Positions 22,991 through 33,525 of a stretch of DNA of 64,000 nt are shown here, in pieces. The position numbers and the translations under genes are program-made. The notes beneath the pieces were generated by a model. The model saw only the letters and a program-made list of their open reading frames with translations, was not told where the DNA came from and searched no databases. Numbering within the stretch: the first letter of the stretch is position 1; every line of letters begins with the position of its first letter. This stretch comes from Sporodiniella umbellata (Eukaryota; Mucoromycota; Mucoromycetes; Mucorales; Rhizopodaceae). Where the stretch lies: contig JAIXMR010000017.1 in the NCBI GenBank assembly GCA_025677835.1, positions 186,001-250,000 of the forward strand. The letters run 5' to 3'.

Positions 22991-23271
22991 TTCTTTTTTT
23001 TTTTTTTTCCGTACAAAAAATCAAAAAAAAAAAAAAAAAAAAAAAAGAGCCTCGAGGAATACAAACTGCGCCCATCTTTATTAAGCAACTTGGCTTTCAA
23101 AAAAGGCGATTATCCTGAGCTCCAAAACCCAGGGATAACTCTTAAACTATAAATTATTTAATTTTTATTTTATAAATTATAAATTACTCTCCTTTTTATT
23201 TTTGAGTATTTTTATTTTTTTATTTTTTGTGAAAATACTTCTTCTCGTTTTTACTCTTCGACGCTTTCCGC

Positions 23272-26200
23272 ATGTCAGAAACAGCTAGAACAAGCCCATC
23301 AATCGCTGTTACCCAAGATGAAGAGACGGTTTCAGATTTTGCACTTGACCCCACTTCACCTTCTACAACAAATACATCACTTCATGAAGACGATTTTCGG
23401 GGACCCATTGTTGATTTTTATCGGCAAAAGAATATATTGATAACAGGAGCAACTGGATTTATAGGGAAAGCAATCCTTTGGAAGCTGATACAATCTCTCA
23501 AGGGCGATATAGGATATGTTTACATTTTGATTCGCAGTGGAGGAAAACACAACAAAACAGCTCGTCCTGCAGAAAGACTAAAAAACGAAATACTCGATAG
23601 CAAAGTGAGAGAGAAAGAGAGAAATAGGGTGGTGATTTGGCTCACTAAGTGTTTAGGCTTTTGTTCTACTAAGACAAAGAATAGGAGAGGCCCTGTTTGA
23701 CAAAATTGCCAGAGAAAAACTGATTCCTGTATCGGGAGATATCATCTCACCTGATATATCAATATCTTTAAAAGATCGAGAGTGTATAGTCAAAAATACC
23801 AACATAGTCTTACATTGTGCTGCAGCGCTAAATTATAATGAAAGGCTGGATCTTGCATTAGAAGTAAAGGCGAAAATAAAAAGAGCTTCTTACTGATGTT
23901 ATCAGACGAATACGCTAGGCACACTTCGAATGATGGATTTGGCAGACGAATGCAAGCACATGGGTATGGAAAATGTCAGCATTAAAAACCAAAAAGACAA
24001 GCTAATACGCCCCTCCCTTTTCTTTTTTTTTTTTTTTTTTTAGAAACCTTTGCATATAGCTCACTCGTTTACACAGACCCCAATTTACCTAGTGGTCATA
24101 TCCAGGAACGAGTATATCCAATGAGAGTCGGGGATCCAGAGGATTTATTTGAGGAAATAATCAATTTAGAACTAAAGGACATTCCAAAAATGACTCAACG
24201 AGTTCTCTCTCAATACCCTAACACATATACCTTTACCAAAGCGCTGACTGAGCATTTGATAATGAAGAGAGTAGATATCAACCGTATTGAAGAAGCTCAA
24301 GGAGGGAAAGCCCAATGGCCAATCTCCATTATACGAGCTACTCAAGTTGGTCCTGCTGCCTTTGAACCTTTGCCTGGATGGGCTGATGGTGTAACTGGGG
24401 TGAACGGGCTGTTTTATCTCATGAGCAAAGGAATTCAAACAGTACCCAGTGACAAATCCAGCTTAACAGCTAATATTGTTCCGGTAGATTATTTTGCTCG
24501 TGTAGTTCTTGGATCAGCAGCTACTGCAGTACAGCCTGGATACAAGTTCATTTTGCCTTATAACGAGGTGCTCACAGACGACGATCACGACAGTATACAT
24601 CTTCCAAATGTACAGTATTTTCCTTATATTTACCAGCTTTCCTCCCCGACGATAAGCTGGAGACAAATTTACGAAGCCGTTAGGTCGTACTGGAGCACAC
24701 ATAAACAGCTTCCAACTGTGGACGCTTATTTTGGCAGGTTTTTCAAAATGTTTCAAAAGCTGACATCGACAACAGATAGAATGACAGAATTGGCGCAACG
24801 AGGGCACGAAACTCTATTGCCCTTTTTGAAATCGACTTGGATTTTTGACTCACTAAATGTTGAATCCATACAAACGATGAAGGACTCCGAGTTTGGTCTT
24901 GAAAAGTTCAGAGCGATTAACTGGCATAGATATACAGTCAATGCAGCATTTGGAACACATTTGTTTTTGTATAGTACTTCGCCTGCTGGTTTACGAAGAA
25001 CTACTGCCAATGAAGGATGGTTGTGCGCCTTACACAGCACGCCCGAAAACAAACATCAAATCATAGACCAGCCAATCGAATCAATAATATTTGGCTCTGT
25101 GGATATTGAAAAAAGAACCGAGCGTATGACAAACGAACTCAATCTCTTCTTGGAAAATCCTCGCAAACAGCCTACTTCAAAGAATGCGGAACAGTGGCTA
25201 GTTGATCTAGATGCCATGTTAGACGATTGGTGTCATGATGATTCAGAGAGACTCAAAACAACAGCAAACATGGGCCATTTGGGCGCATGGTTGAGGCAAA
25301 CTGATCGCGAAGAAAATATACGTGTAAATGTATTGAATGACATACCCGTTGGCAATTGCATCAAACAAGTATATATACATATAATTAATTTTTCAAACAT
25401 TTTGATTTATTAAGAGCTTGTTGTAGATTACAAAGGATTCAGGTGTGCCACAAACGACTGTCGTAAACGAAGCTCTTAAAATTCTTCAGAGAATGCAAGA
25501 GCGCACACAGCTTCATTATATTTGGTCTGCCGGCGCACTTTTACATAGTCTTTTTGATCGTCTTTTCACAAACTTGCTGGTATCTGAAGCTGATATTTGT
25601 CGACTAAAAGCAGAAAGCAAAGGAAAAAAGGTAGTTTATGTCCCTGTTTGTAAAACAGTAATGGACTCTATTCTACTTTGGTATGTATGCCTAAGGTATA
25701 AACTTCCGTTACCTGCTATTGTTTGCGATGAAGCTTTGGCGGCACTAGGCCCAATCTCAGACATTTTACGTATCACTGGGGCTTATTTTATTCGTCGTGA
25801 CCATACTTCCCGTTCACCACTTAGTACGGCTGTAACTGCTGCATATACCAAAACTTTATTAAGCGAGCATGGTACTATTTCAATGTCAATAGAGCGCGCA
25901 AGGTCGCGTACAGGACGTTTACAAAATGTCTATCATGACGGCTTAGTTCATATGGTAATGAACGAACGAGATACCATTTTTTTACCTGTCCAGATCACAT
26001 ATGAAAAAGTACCAGAATTGAGGTGCTTAGTAGATCAAGTATTAGATCAAAGGCCCAAAAGCGTGCATGTGGCTTCGACTTCTTTTTTAAGACCAAGTGT
26101 AGCTTTAGCTGACCGCGAAGCAGCCAAAGACAAGACATCAGGCAAATATGGTCGAGTCTTTGTAAGCTTTGGGCAGACTATAGACGCCAAGAGTTGCGTT

Positions 26201-27567
26201 AATGAAGCTTCTCTTCCGGAAAACAAGCGACAGAGGTAATATATACAGTTCTTTTTTTTTCTTTTAAAAAAAAAGGGAAAGTAATGGTTGAGTGTTATTC
26301 GAGTAGTGATATCCCCGTAAAAGATGAGGATGTAGTTGCTGATTATGTGGCCAAAAAAATTCAGAAAGGACAGTACGAAGCTACTATCGTGAGCCCGGTT
26401 GCGCTGGCTGCAGCTGTAATTCTATCTGGACGCATCACATCTGGAATCACTGTCAAGAAAATACAAGAACAAATGAACTGGCTTCATTTAGAGTTATTGG
26501 AAAAATCAATTTGTGTTGATTGGCAGTCAAAGGAAGAGGATGCTGAAACCGTGGTTCACTACTCACTTCAACTACTAGATGCCCGTAGCAATTTGATCAT
26601 TGACGGTAGACGCATATGTGACGAAAGTATAATTCGAGTCGTGGAGCATGCAGACAATGTGATGGACCTGTCTTATATGGCTAGTCCATTAATAGAGCTC
26701 TTTTTACCCGAAGCTCTTTTCGCTACTGCTTATCTTTCTCATGGTACGAGGTCACGCGAGCAACTGTTAGATCAGTTTACTTTTTTGGTACGCTTATTTA
26801 AGCATGAGTTTGTATACCCGTGGAGTCGTGAAGAAAAGTTTGGTACTTTGCTTAATTGGTTTTTGAAAAAGGAGCTTTTTGTAATAGATCAGGAGGGAAG
26901 ATATGCAAAAAAGGAGTGCAACGAGTCTGGTTTTGTAGGTCTTCTAGCTTCTTTTATATATCCTACTCTTGACGCATATTGGATTACATCCTGCTCCCTT
27001 TCCGCTCTAAGGGATTTACCTTACATGCCTCGCAAGATTGTTCCTGTTTTGGCACAATGGATAGCAGCTCATCTTATCACAGGACGAAGAACGATTTATA
27101 GAGAAGTATTATCAACTGAAGCCAGTCAAAATGCTGTCGAAAACTTTTTGTTGATTGGCTTTATTGATGCTGTTCATTCCAAGACTAAACTTTCTCCTGA
27201 AGCACAGCTTTTATTGATTGAGTTGGGAGTAGCAACCAATGAAGATTTGGTTACTGTTTCCGCAACTCAAAAGCAAAACAGTAATCTCTTGGGTCTTTCT
27301 GATATAGCTTCTCTCTGCCACGAAATTGAGAAATATCGTCTGGTATCTGGTAATCTATCTCAAAATGCTCAAGTCTTTGACAAGTGTCAAAACCAAATCC
27401 GTTCCATCCTACGCGCTGAACAGAGCTACGCGTCTAAGCGTGGTATGAAGCTTTCTAAAGAGGAAGACCAAATGGTGCAACTTGTTTATTCTCTAAAGGC
27501 CGCTACTGCAACGGACGAAGGAAGGAGGATCTCTCAAGCCTATAACTTGAATATAAATAACAAATAA
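23272..27567 (+). CDS. Fatty acyl-CoA reductase fused to a PlsB/GNPAT-type acyltransferase
   Basis: Exons 23272..23604, 23657..23863, 23906..23963, 24044..25368 and 25427..26235 are in phase; the last coding block is 26284..27567. About 1,340 residues. Residues ~50-430 are a fatty acyl-CoA reductase Rossmann domain (TGATGFIGK at 58-66; YTFTK, the YxxxK pair, at 261-265), followed by a FAR C-terminal domain. Exon 5 onward resembles GNPAT/PlsB acyltransferases: block II GAYFIRR, block III as IERARSRTG, block IV FLPVQITYE. Block I, normally P-x-H-R-S-x-x-D, reads PVCKTVMD, so the catalytic His is Cys716. The exon 5/6 junction does not close: the only good donor (26236) leaves two bases, while every nearby acceptor needs one. 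A weaker donor at about 26195 would fit. Role in ether-lipid or wax precursors is inferred from the fusion. Confidence 0.85.
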
Positions 27568-27641
27568 AAATAATACCATACCGGGTCTTCAAATAATAAG
27601 GGTTCCTCATTCTTTTTTTTTTTTTTTTCTTTGTTTTCCTA

Positions 27642-28106
27642 ATGACATCTGAGCTCGCACAGGATACATTAAAGAAGCATGTCATTCAAAAAGTAAATTG
27701 AACCTAAAGCTTTAACAACGTTCGTTGTTCGTTTACGGTTAGTTTTCAAACCTAGTTTCCGACCCCTGAGTTGGCACCTGAAGGTGGAATCTGGACCTGT
27801 CCATTTTGTCAAGCCATCGATCCAAAAGTCATACCCTATCTACTTGAAACACCCGCTTTTTCAAACGAAATTCAGGAGAAAAAAATAAAAAAAATTATTA
27901 CAGATCATCTAGAGGAACATCAGAGTTTTTTATATCAAATGCTTATTGATCAACAAAGGGATGGTGCTTACGAAAAGGTAATGACTACGACTGCAATATA
28001 ACTGTACTGACTTTTGTAGAACCACAAAGAAAAATCGAAACGAGTTCGTTTATGGATCGAAGGAACGGTAAAAGATCGAGGATTGTATGAAAAAGATCCT
28101 TTTTAA
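27642..28106 (+). CDS. Small CxxC protein, function unknown
   Basis: Exons 27642..27692, 27756..27977 and 28020..28106 give 119 residues; all phases close. Family not recognised. A CPFC pair in GGIWTCPFCQAID is followed ~45 residues later by DHLEEH, so a C2H2-like zinc site is possible but the spacing is unusual. The C-terminal part is basic then charged (KEKSKRVRLWIEGTVKDRGL). The start codon lies only 74 bases after the stop of the FAR-acyltransferase gene on the same strand, so the promoter must be very short or shared. Confidence 0.6.
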
Positions 28107-29033
28107 AAAAAGAAAAACTATATACCCTTCACCCTTCATGCATTGTAAATAAAAATGGTTGTGCACGAAGATAACCTTGAAATTCAACTGGCATTAAAAT
28201 CATTTGTTGATAATCCTTTTTTTTTTTTGGGAGTATCTTCGTGTTAACTACCAAATATAAACTGTATATATATTTGTTTCAGAAGGCACATGGGTTTTTC
28301 TTTTTTTGTAGTATATCTCTAAATATATATATGTCCAAAGCTTATTCAATCCAAGCTCATATCAGACATCAATTTTCCACATAGGGCAAGTAAAGATAGC
28401 GGAATCACTTCAAACCGGCACCTATTCTTTTTCTCACAACATTAGTTGGCTCAAAGATATTTATAGAGACTGTGTAATTTTCAAGAATGTCTTGGTGTTT
28501 ATGATCTCTGATCTGTTACACTAGAGTACCAAAGATCGTCCCTGTTAGAATAAGAGTGGCGAACCGTATTTGTAGGTAGACTTTTTTTATTCACAAGTAG
28601 CTTAAGCTTTAAGGCATTATTTACTGGCTTGAGTTTTTTTTTTACCTCTACACGTATGCAATATGTCAATCTGCTATGAGTATGTAGTTATGGTATATTA
28701 ATATTATTGCACACATAAAGTAAAGTAGGAAACATCATAAACTGAAAATTAGTCTCCGTTTTTGTATCTACCAAAACTCACTTATTGCTTATAGACAGTT
28801 GTCAATATTTTTTTCTTTTTTGTGATTGAAACAACAAACCAGCAGATTTCTTCTTTAGCGTACAGTGAAACAACTTCAACAGTCATGAGCAGTTTTATCG
28901 AAATCTGTTCAAATTCTTAAAGTTATCTACAGAAATGTTTTTTCAGCTCGGGTTAATCGTCACTGCTTTTTTTTTTCAAAAAAAAAAAGAAAAAGAAAAA
29001 ATAGTTTGAAGTGCTTTTTTAAATCAGATCAAA
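28107..29033. other. Intergenic, 0.9 kb
   Basis: AT-rich, with scattered short homopolymers and no splice-consistent coding sequence. Confidence 0.65.
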
Positions 29034-29835
29034 ATGTCAAAAAAACAAGCAAAGAAGCTGGGTGGTGCATCTAGCATACGATCTGAAACAGCAAAGCGAC
29101 CTATTTACAAGAGCATTGTGGGATCGCCTTTTATACTTCAATGGCCTAAAATCCAAGCTGAGTTAAGCGATACCATCCTTGTTCATTTATTAAAGTAAAC
29201 ATTGTTTTGTAATCTGTTGATCTCATTTTTTTCTAAAAAAAAAAAAGGATATTGACACCTATAGGGGAATACCGAAAGAATTGCAAAACACAAAAGAAAG
29301 CAAAAGAAACTTTTAGCGAAAAGCCTTACAACCATCATCGTATCCATATTGGTATTAATCAAGTTACTCGCTATTTAGAGAATCACATTGAAAAAAAGCC
29401 TACCGACAAACACCCTTTAATTTATGTTTGTAAACGGGAAATTAAGCCTGCTCAACTTTGTCAGCATCTGCTTTACATGGCTGCTGTAGCCAATGTTAAA
29501 TTAATGGTTTTGCCTGCCGACTCAGAACTCAAATTAGCCAAGACGCTATCGGTTTCTAAAGCAAGTGTAGTTCTGGTAGAGGCAAGTAAATTCGAGCCAG
29601 CTATAAAAAGAACTAACAGTAAATATAGGCTGTAGAGGATAAAGAGGAATCGCTTCTTTTTGATGCCAAACAAGTAGCTATGATTGAAGCCCCTTGGCTA
29701 AAAGGAGGCCAGCACGTACCTCAGTATGAACAGAACTATGTAAAGACAATTCAAACCACTATACCGATACCCAACAAAGAAAAACGTAAAGCTGGTGATG
29801 ACCAAATGCCAAACAAAAAAGCAAAGCTCAAATAG
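29034..29835 (+). CDS. POP3: RNase P/MRP subunit POP3-like (L7Ae-fold) protein
   Basis: Exons 29034..29194, 29248..29585 and 29636..29835 give 232 residues. The N-terminus is Lys-rich. The core shows the Pop3/Rpp38 layout: a helix with GINQVTRYLE, then LIYVCKREIKPAQLCQHLLY, then KLMVLPADSELKLAKTLSVS and SVVLVE, as in L7Ae-type RNA-binding folds. These proteins bind the RNase P and MRP RNAs used in tRNA and rRNA processing. The C-terminal tail is Lys-rich (NKEKRKAGDD, NKKAKLK). The second intron has several possible acceptors; the one chosen gives VEAKDKEESLLFDAK and keeps the frame open. Confidence 0.8.
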
Positions 29836-30156
29836 TCAATCTGTAAACATATAAACAAACAAAACAACAAAAAACGACCTACATCCATATTTTTTGGAGA
29901 GAAACCGAAGATGAAAGCGCTTGTGCTTTTTTTTTTGTTTGTCTATTTATTAAAGAGCTTATACGAAGTATTTCTAGTAAACCGCTTTCAGACTTGGTGG
30001 TTCTTTTCTTTTAGAAACGGATCTATTTGGGTGGAGTTTTAACCAAACTAGTGGAATTGCATGCATAAAAAAAGTCTCCAGTTCCTTTTTTTATTTCTTT
30101 TTTTTTTTTTTAAAAAAAAAATAGTGTGTATATACTTGTGTATACCGAATACAGGA
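29836..30156. other. Intergenic, 0.3 kb
   Basis: 5' flank of the GID8 gene; A/T runs only. Confidence 0.6.
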
Positions 30157-31039
30157 ATGAGTTCAAGCACAGGGCAAAATGACAAAAAAAAGACAATCGC
30201 TAAAAGTGAATGGGAGCAGCGTCTAGCAGAAGTCCAAGTCCACAAACAGTAACTGGATAAGCTGTGCATACAAACTCTTTATTAATCTAGAATCCCTTTT
30301 TCTGTCTTTTTTTTTTTTTTTTTTTGAAAACAAGAGACCTTAACCAGCTTATTATGAACTATCTTGTAATTGAAGGATATAGGGATGCTACAGAACAATT
30401 CAGCGAAGAAAGTGGGCTGGAGCCTACAAGCAATTTAGATTCTATTCAAGAAAGAATGAACATTCGCCAAGCAATACAGTCAGGCGGTATTGATACAGCT
30501 ATTGATTTGGTGAATGAGCTGAATCCTGAGGCATGTAACGAAAAATAACAATAATAATAAGAGTAAGTGATGACGATAATAATAATAACGAAAAGAAACG
30601 ACTCTAGATTCTTGATGCCAACCCTCAACTGTATTTCCATCTTCAGCAACAGCAGTTAATTGAGCTTATTCGTCAAGGGGATGTTCAAGAAGCTCTTGAG
30701 TTTGCTACAGAAGAGCTTGCACCAAGAGGTGCAGAAAATCCCGAGTTTTTAAACGAGTTGGAAAAAACAATGGCTTTGCTAGCTTTTCACGAAGTTAAAG
30801 ATAGTCCAGTACAGGAGCTTCTCTTTCAAAGCCAAAGGCAAAAGACAGCAGTTGAACTAAATACCGCCATTTTGGCAAGCCAATCTCAAGAAAGCGAATC
30901 CAAATTGCCTCATCTTTTAAAAATGCTAGCTTGGAGTCAAGAACAGCTTAATGAAAAAGTAAACTTTCCCCAGGTGGAAGATTGGCTAAAAGCGGATTTA
31001 GTAGTTAAAGAAGAAGATATTGCCCTATCTTCTCTTTAA
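30157..31039 (+). CDS. GID8: GID8/TWA1 homolog, CTLH E3 ligase subunit
   Basis: Exons 30157..30248, 30335..30530 and 30608..31039 give 239 residues. The LisH motif is DLNQLIMNYLVIEGYRDATE, followed by CTLH (ERMNIRQAIQSGGIDTAIDL) and CRA domains (YFHLQQQQLIELIRQGDVQE, EKTMALLAF). Gid8 is the scaffold subunit of the GID/CTLH ubiquitin ligase that degrades gluconeogenic enzymes in yeast. The second intron (30531..30607) must use a GC donor: NELNPE is followed by GCATGT, and splicing to TCTAG at 30605-30607 restores ILDANPQLYFHL. The GT one step downstream gives an immediate stop. Confidence 0.93.
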
Positions 31040-31151
31040 ATTCAACCCTTTATTTAATATGCAGAAAAGAAAAAGACAAGCAAAAAAAAAAAAGTAAAAA
31101 TAAGTTAAATCTCAGGAAAGTTCCTTTTTTTTTTTCAACATTGATCCTGTA

Positions 31152-32234
31152 ATGGATGGACTTGGTATAGATCAAAAAAAAAAAGAAGAGAAAAAGTGTT
31201 TATTTAAACAGTTTCTTTTCTGAATCTCTAGTTGAACTAGCTAACAACACATTTCATCTATTTCGATGTTCACCTTTTTATAATTTTGAGAATGACACAC
31301 GGCCGAGCCGCAACAAACCAGGTAGTCTAGCCCTGTTTATCTGCTCAGAACTTCAGCTTTCACTTTCACATCGAAAAGAAATACGAGGTAGCCGAGGAGA
31401 GCTCAAGGATATCCGATTTGAGAATTTAGCGATGCCTGAGATTGACTTTTACAGCAGCCAGGTTCAGCCGCTGAAGATTACTATAGATCTCAAGTTTGCC
31501 AAAGATAGATTAGACACTCAACATGTATTTATTCTTATTCCAGCTGTTGTTCATCCCACCCAAAACAGCTCGTTTACCTACTACCCTCTGATGCTGGTCA
31601 GATCCAAAGACCTGGTGAGAACCGTTGTTCTTGAATGGTTTAAAACCAATTATACCTGCCAGATATCGACCCTATTCATCAATGTAGCTGTATTTCATAG
31701 TGTGATTAAGGGCTGGATTGGCACATTGCTTGATCTAGTACCTTTGGAAGACGAACTGATTCAAGGTTTTTTTTTTTTTTTTTTTTCACATTTTTATTAT
31801 CTGTTATTTTTTGGGATTTTAATTTTATGTAGCGCCCATGAAAAATGTACAACACCGTTTTGAGCTGGACTATGTGATTCATGGATGTGAACAGCTATCC
31901 AATGTGTCTGTGAAACTAAGCACAGCAGAAGCAACGAAATTATGTAAGAAGCTGACTCATCAGCAAGATTTTGTGTTTGTATTACAGGACCACGTCTTCC
32001 AGGCCACCAAACTTCATGTAGACGCTTTGCCTATTGGAAGACTAAAAACAACCGATATGATGTTGGATAGAAGTGGCAGACTTAAGGTAATAATTTTTCT
32101 TTGAAGAAAAAATTACGGAAGCCAGTTTTTGATTTGTTTCCTATTTATAAAAACTAAAGTTCTTTGGCCACATATCAAGAAAAGAAGCTTCAAAAGTTGT
32201 AAATGAATTAATCGAACTAGCAAGTACAAAATAA
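31152..32234 (+). CDS. CENP-L/Iml3-like kinetochore protein
   Basis: Exons 31152..31164 (13 nt), 31232..31765, 31833..32086 and 32160..32234 give 291 residues. The start resembles the CENP-L N-terminus: a short helix then NTFHLFRCSPFYNF, comparable with the family pattern W-x-V-x-x-x-x-P-L-Y-x-F. The C-terminus has GRLKFFGHISREKASK-like charged strands with residues F-F-G followed by a helix, as in the CENP-L/Iml3 dimerisation domain. These proteins pair with CENP-N/Chl4 in the inner kinetochore. The identification rests on pattern memory over a fast-evolving family, so an HMM search is needed. Confidence 0.6.
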
Positions 32235-32345
32235 TTTTTAATAAAGTTTCTTTTATAATTTTCACCTCCTTTTTATATATTTCTTAATATTTTTTTCTGT
32301 TTAGTATTATATCATTCCTCTTTTTTTTTTTGAATTGGCAGATAA

Positions 32346-33525
32346 ATGAAATCAAGAGAGTCAAGCCAACCTAAAGCAACAAATATTATTCGGCCTACTA
32401 AGAGAGGTCCTTCGTCTGTCCATTCAAATTCTGAAAGAAAGATCAAAGTGGCCACTGCACAAATTGTAGAAAAACCTAGCTTCAACATCTATTCACCAGC
32501 CAAAAAGATTGTTGCTGAGTCGCCCAAAGGAGGCAAAGCCTTTACATTACCTGTAGTGAATGAAGTGAGACCTAGGATGATGTCCCGTTCCGTTTTGGGA
32601 CCCATCACAGCTGCTAAGACAAGTTATGAACGACCTCAATTAGATGGCGCTCGGTCTATGGTTGAAGGTTATCAGCGTCCTGCTTTAAACCATAGCACGT
32701 CTGCTGGCAACTTTGCTCGACACGTATTTCATAGCTCGCCTGTTGATACCCGGATAGGCTTTCATCCTGCAGACAGCTACAACAGACCTTTAGAACGCCC
32801 TGAACATCAGGAAAAACCATTCTTCAGCGTCAAAAGACAAGACAGTAGAAGCGGAAAAGAAGAGGAAGAGGAGGAAGAGGAGGAAGATGAAGAGGATGAA
32901 GAGGACGAAGAGGACGAAAGCGAAGAAAGCGAAGAAGAAGACGAAGACGAAGAAGACAACGAAGACGAGAAAAGTCTGGATGAAGAAGGAGAGGAAGATC
33001 CTATAATGAACGAAGCTAGAACAAATAGAAAAGTAAGGCTTTTTTTATATACTGTTTTGTTATTTTTGAAACAAATCTTATAAAAAAAGAAAACAAAATG
33101 TCAAACCGTTAAAAAAGATTGAAGATTTAGAACTATCGTTAAAATCATTACTGACGGTAAACAATATGTTGGAAGACACAGTTAGAAAGCAGGCGCAACA
33201 AATAATCCAACTGAAAAAAAGTAAAGGAATACCACAGACAGATCCTATTTTTGCGCCTATTATCGCGCCTACCTCTATCCCTACTGAGGAAGAGGTAAAT
33301 ATATACATATACAGAGAAAGGTTTTTTTTTTTATCTTAGTTTACAATTTATCTATAGCAGGACAACGAAACTGATGAGCTATTCGAAAGAATTCAGAGAG
33401 TTACAAAAGAAATGATTGAGCGAGGAAAAGATTGTGTAAAATACGAATACAAAACGTCAGGCAGGGTAATAAGCGGCTATGCAATGAAGGATGAAGATGG
33501 TGAAGACGAGTACGAGGAGAAGTGA
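32346..33525 (+). CDS. Acidic coiled-coil protein, function unknown
   Basis: Exons 32346..33032, 33118..33294 and 33361..33525 give 342 residues. Family not recognised. Residues 1-165 are basic, Ser/Pro-rich and probably disordered. Residues ~170-225 are a near-pure Glu/Asp stretch. A coiled coil follows (LELSLKSLLTVNNMLEDTVR), then a Pro/Ile-rich linker and a helix (ELFERIQRVTKEMIERGKDC). The last intron ends TAGCAG, a tandem acceptor that would add or drop one Gln. It starts 111 bases after the CENP-L-like stop. An acidic tract plus coiled coil fits a nuclear or histone-binding scaffold, but this is only inference. Confidence 0.65.
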
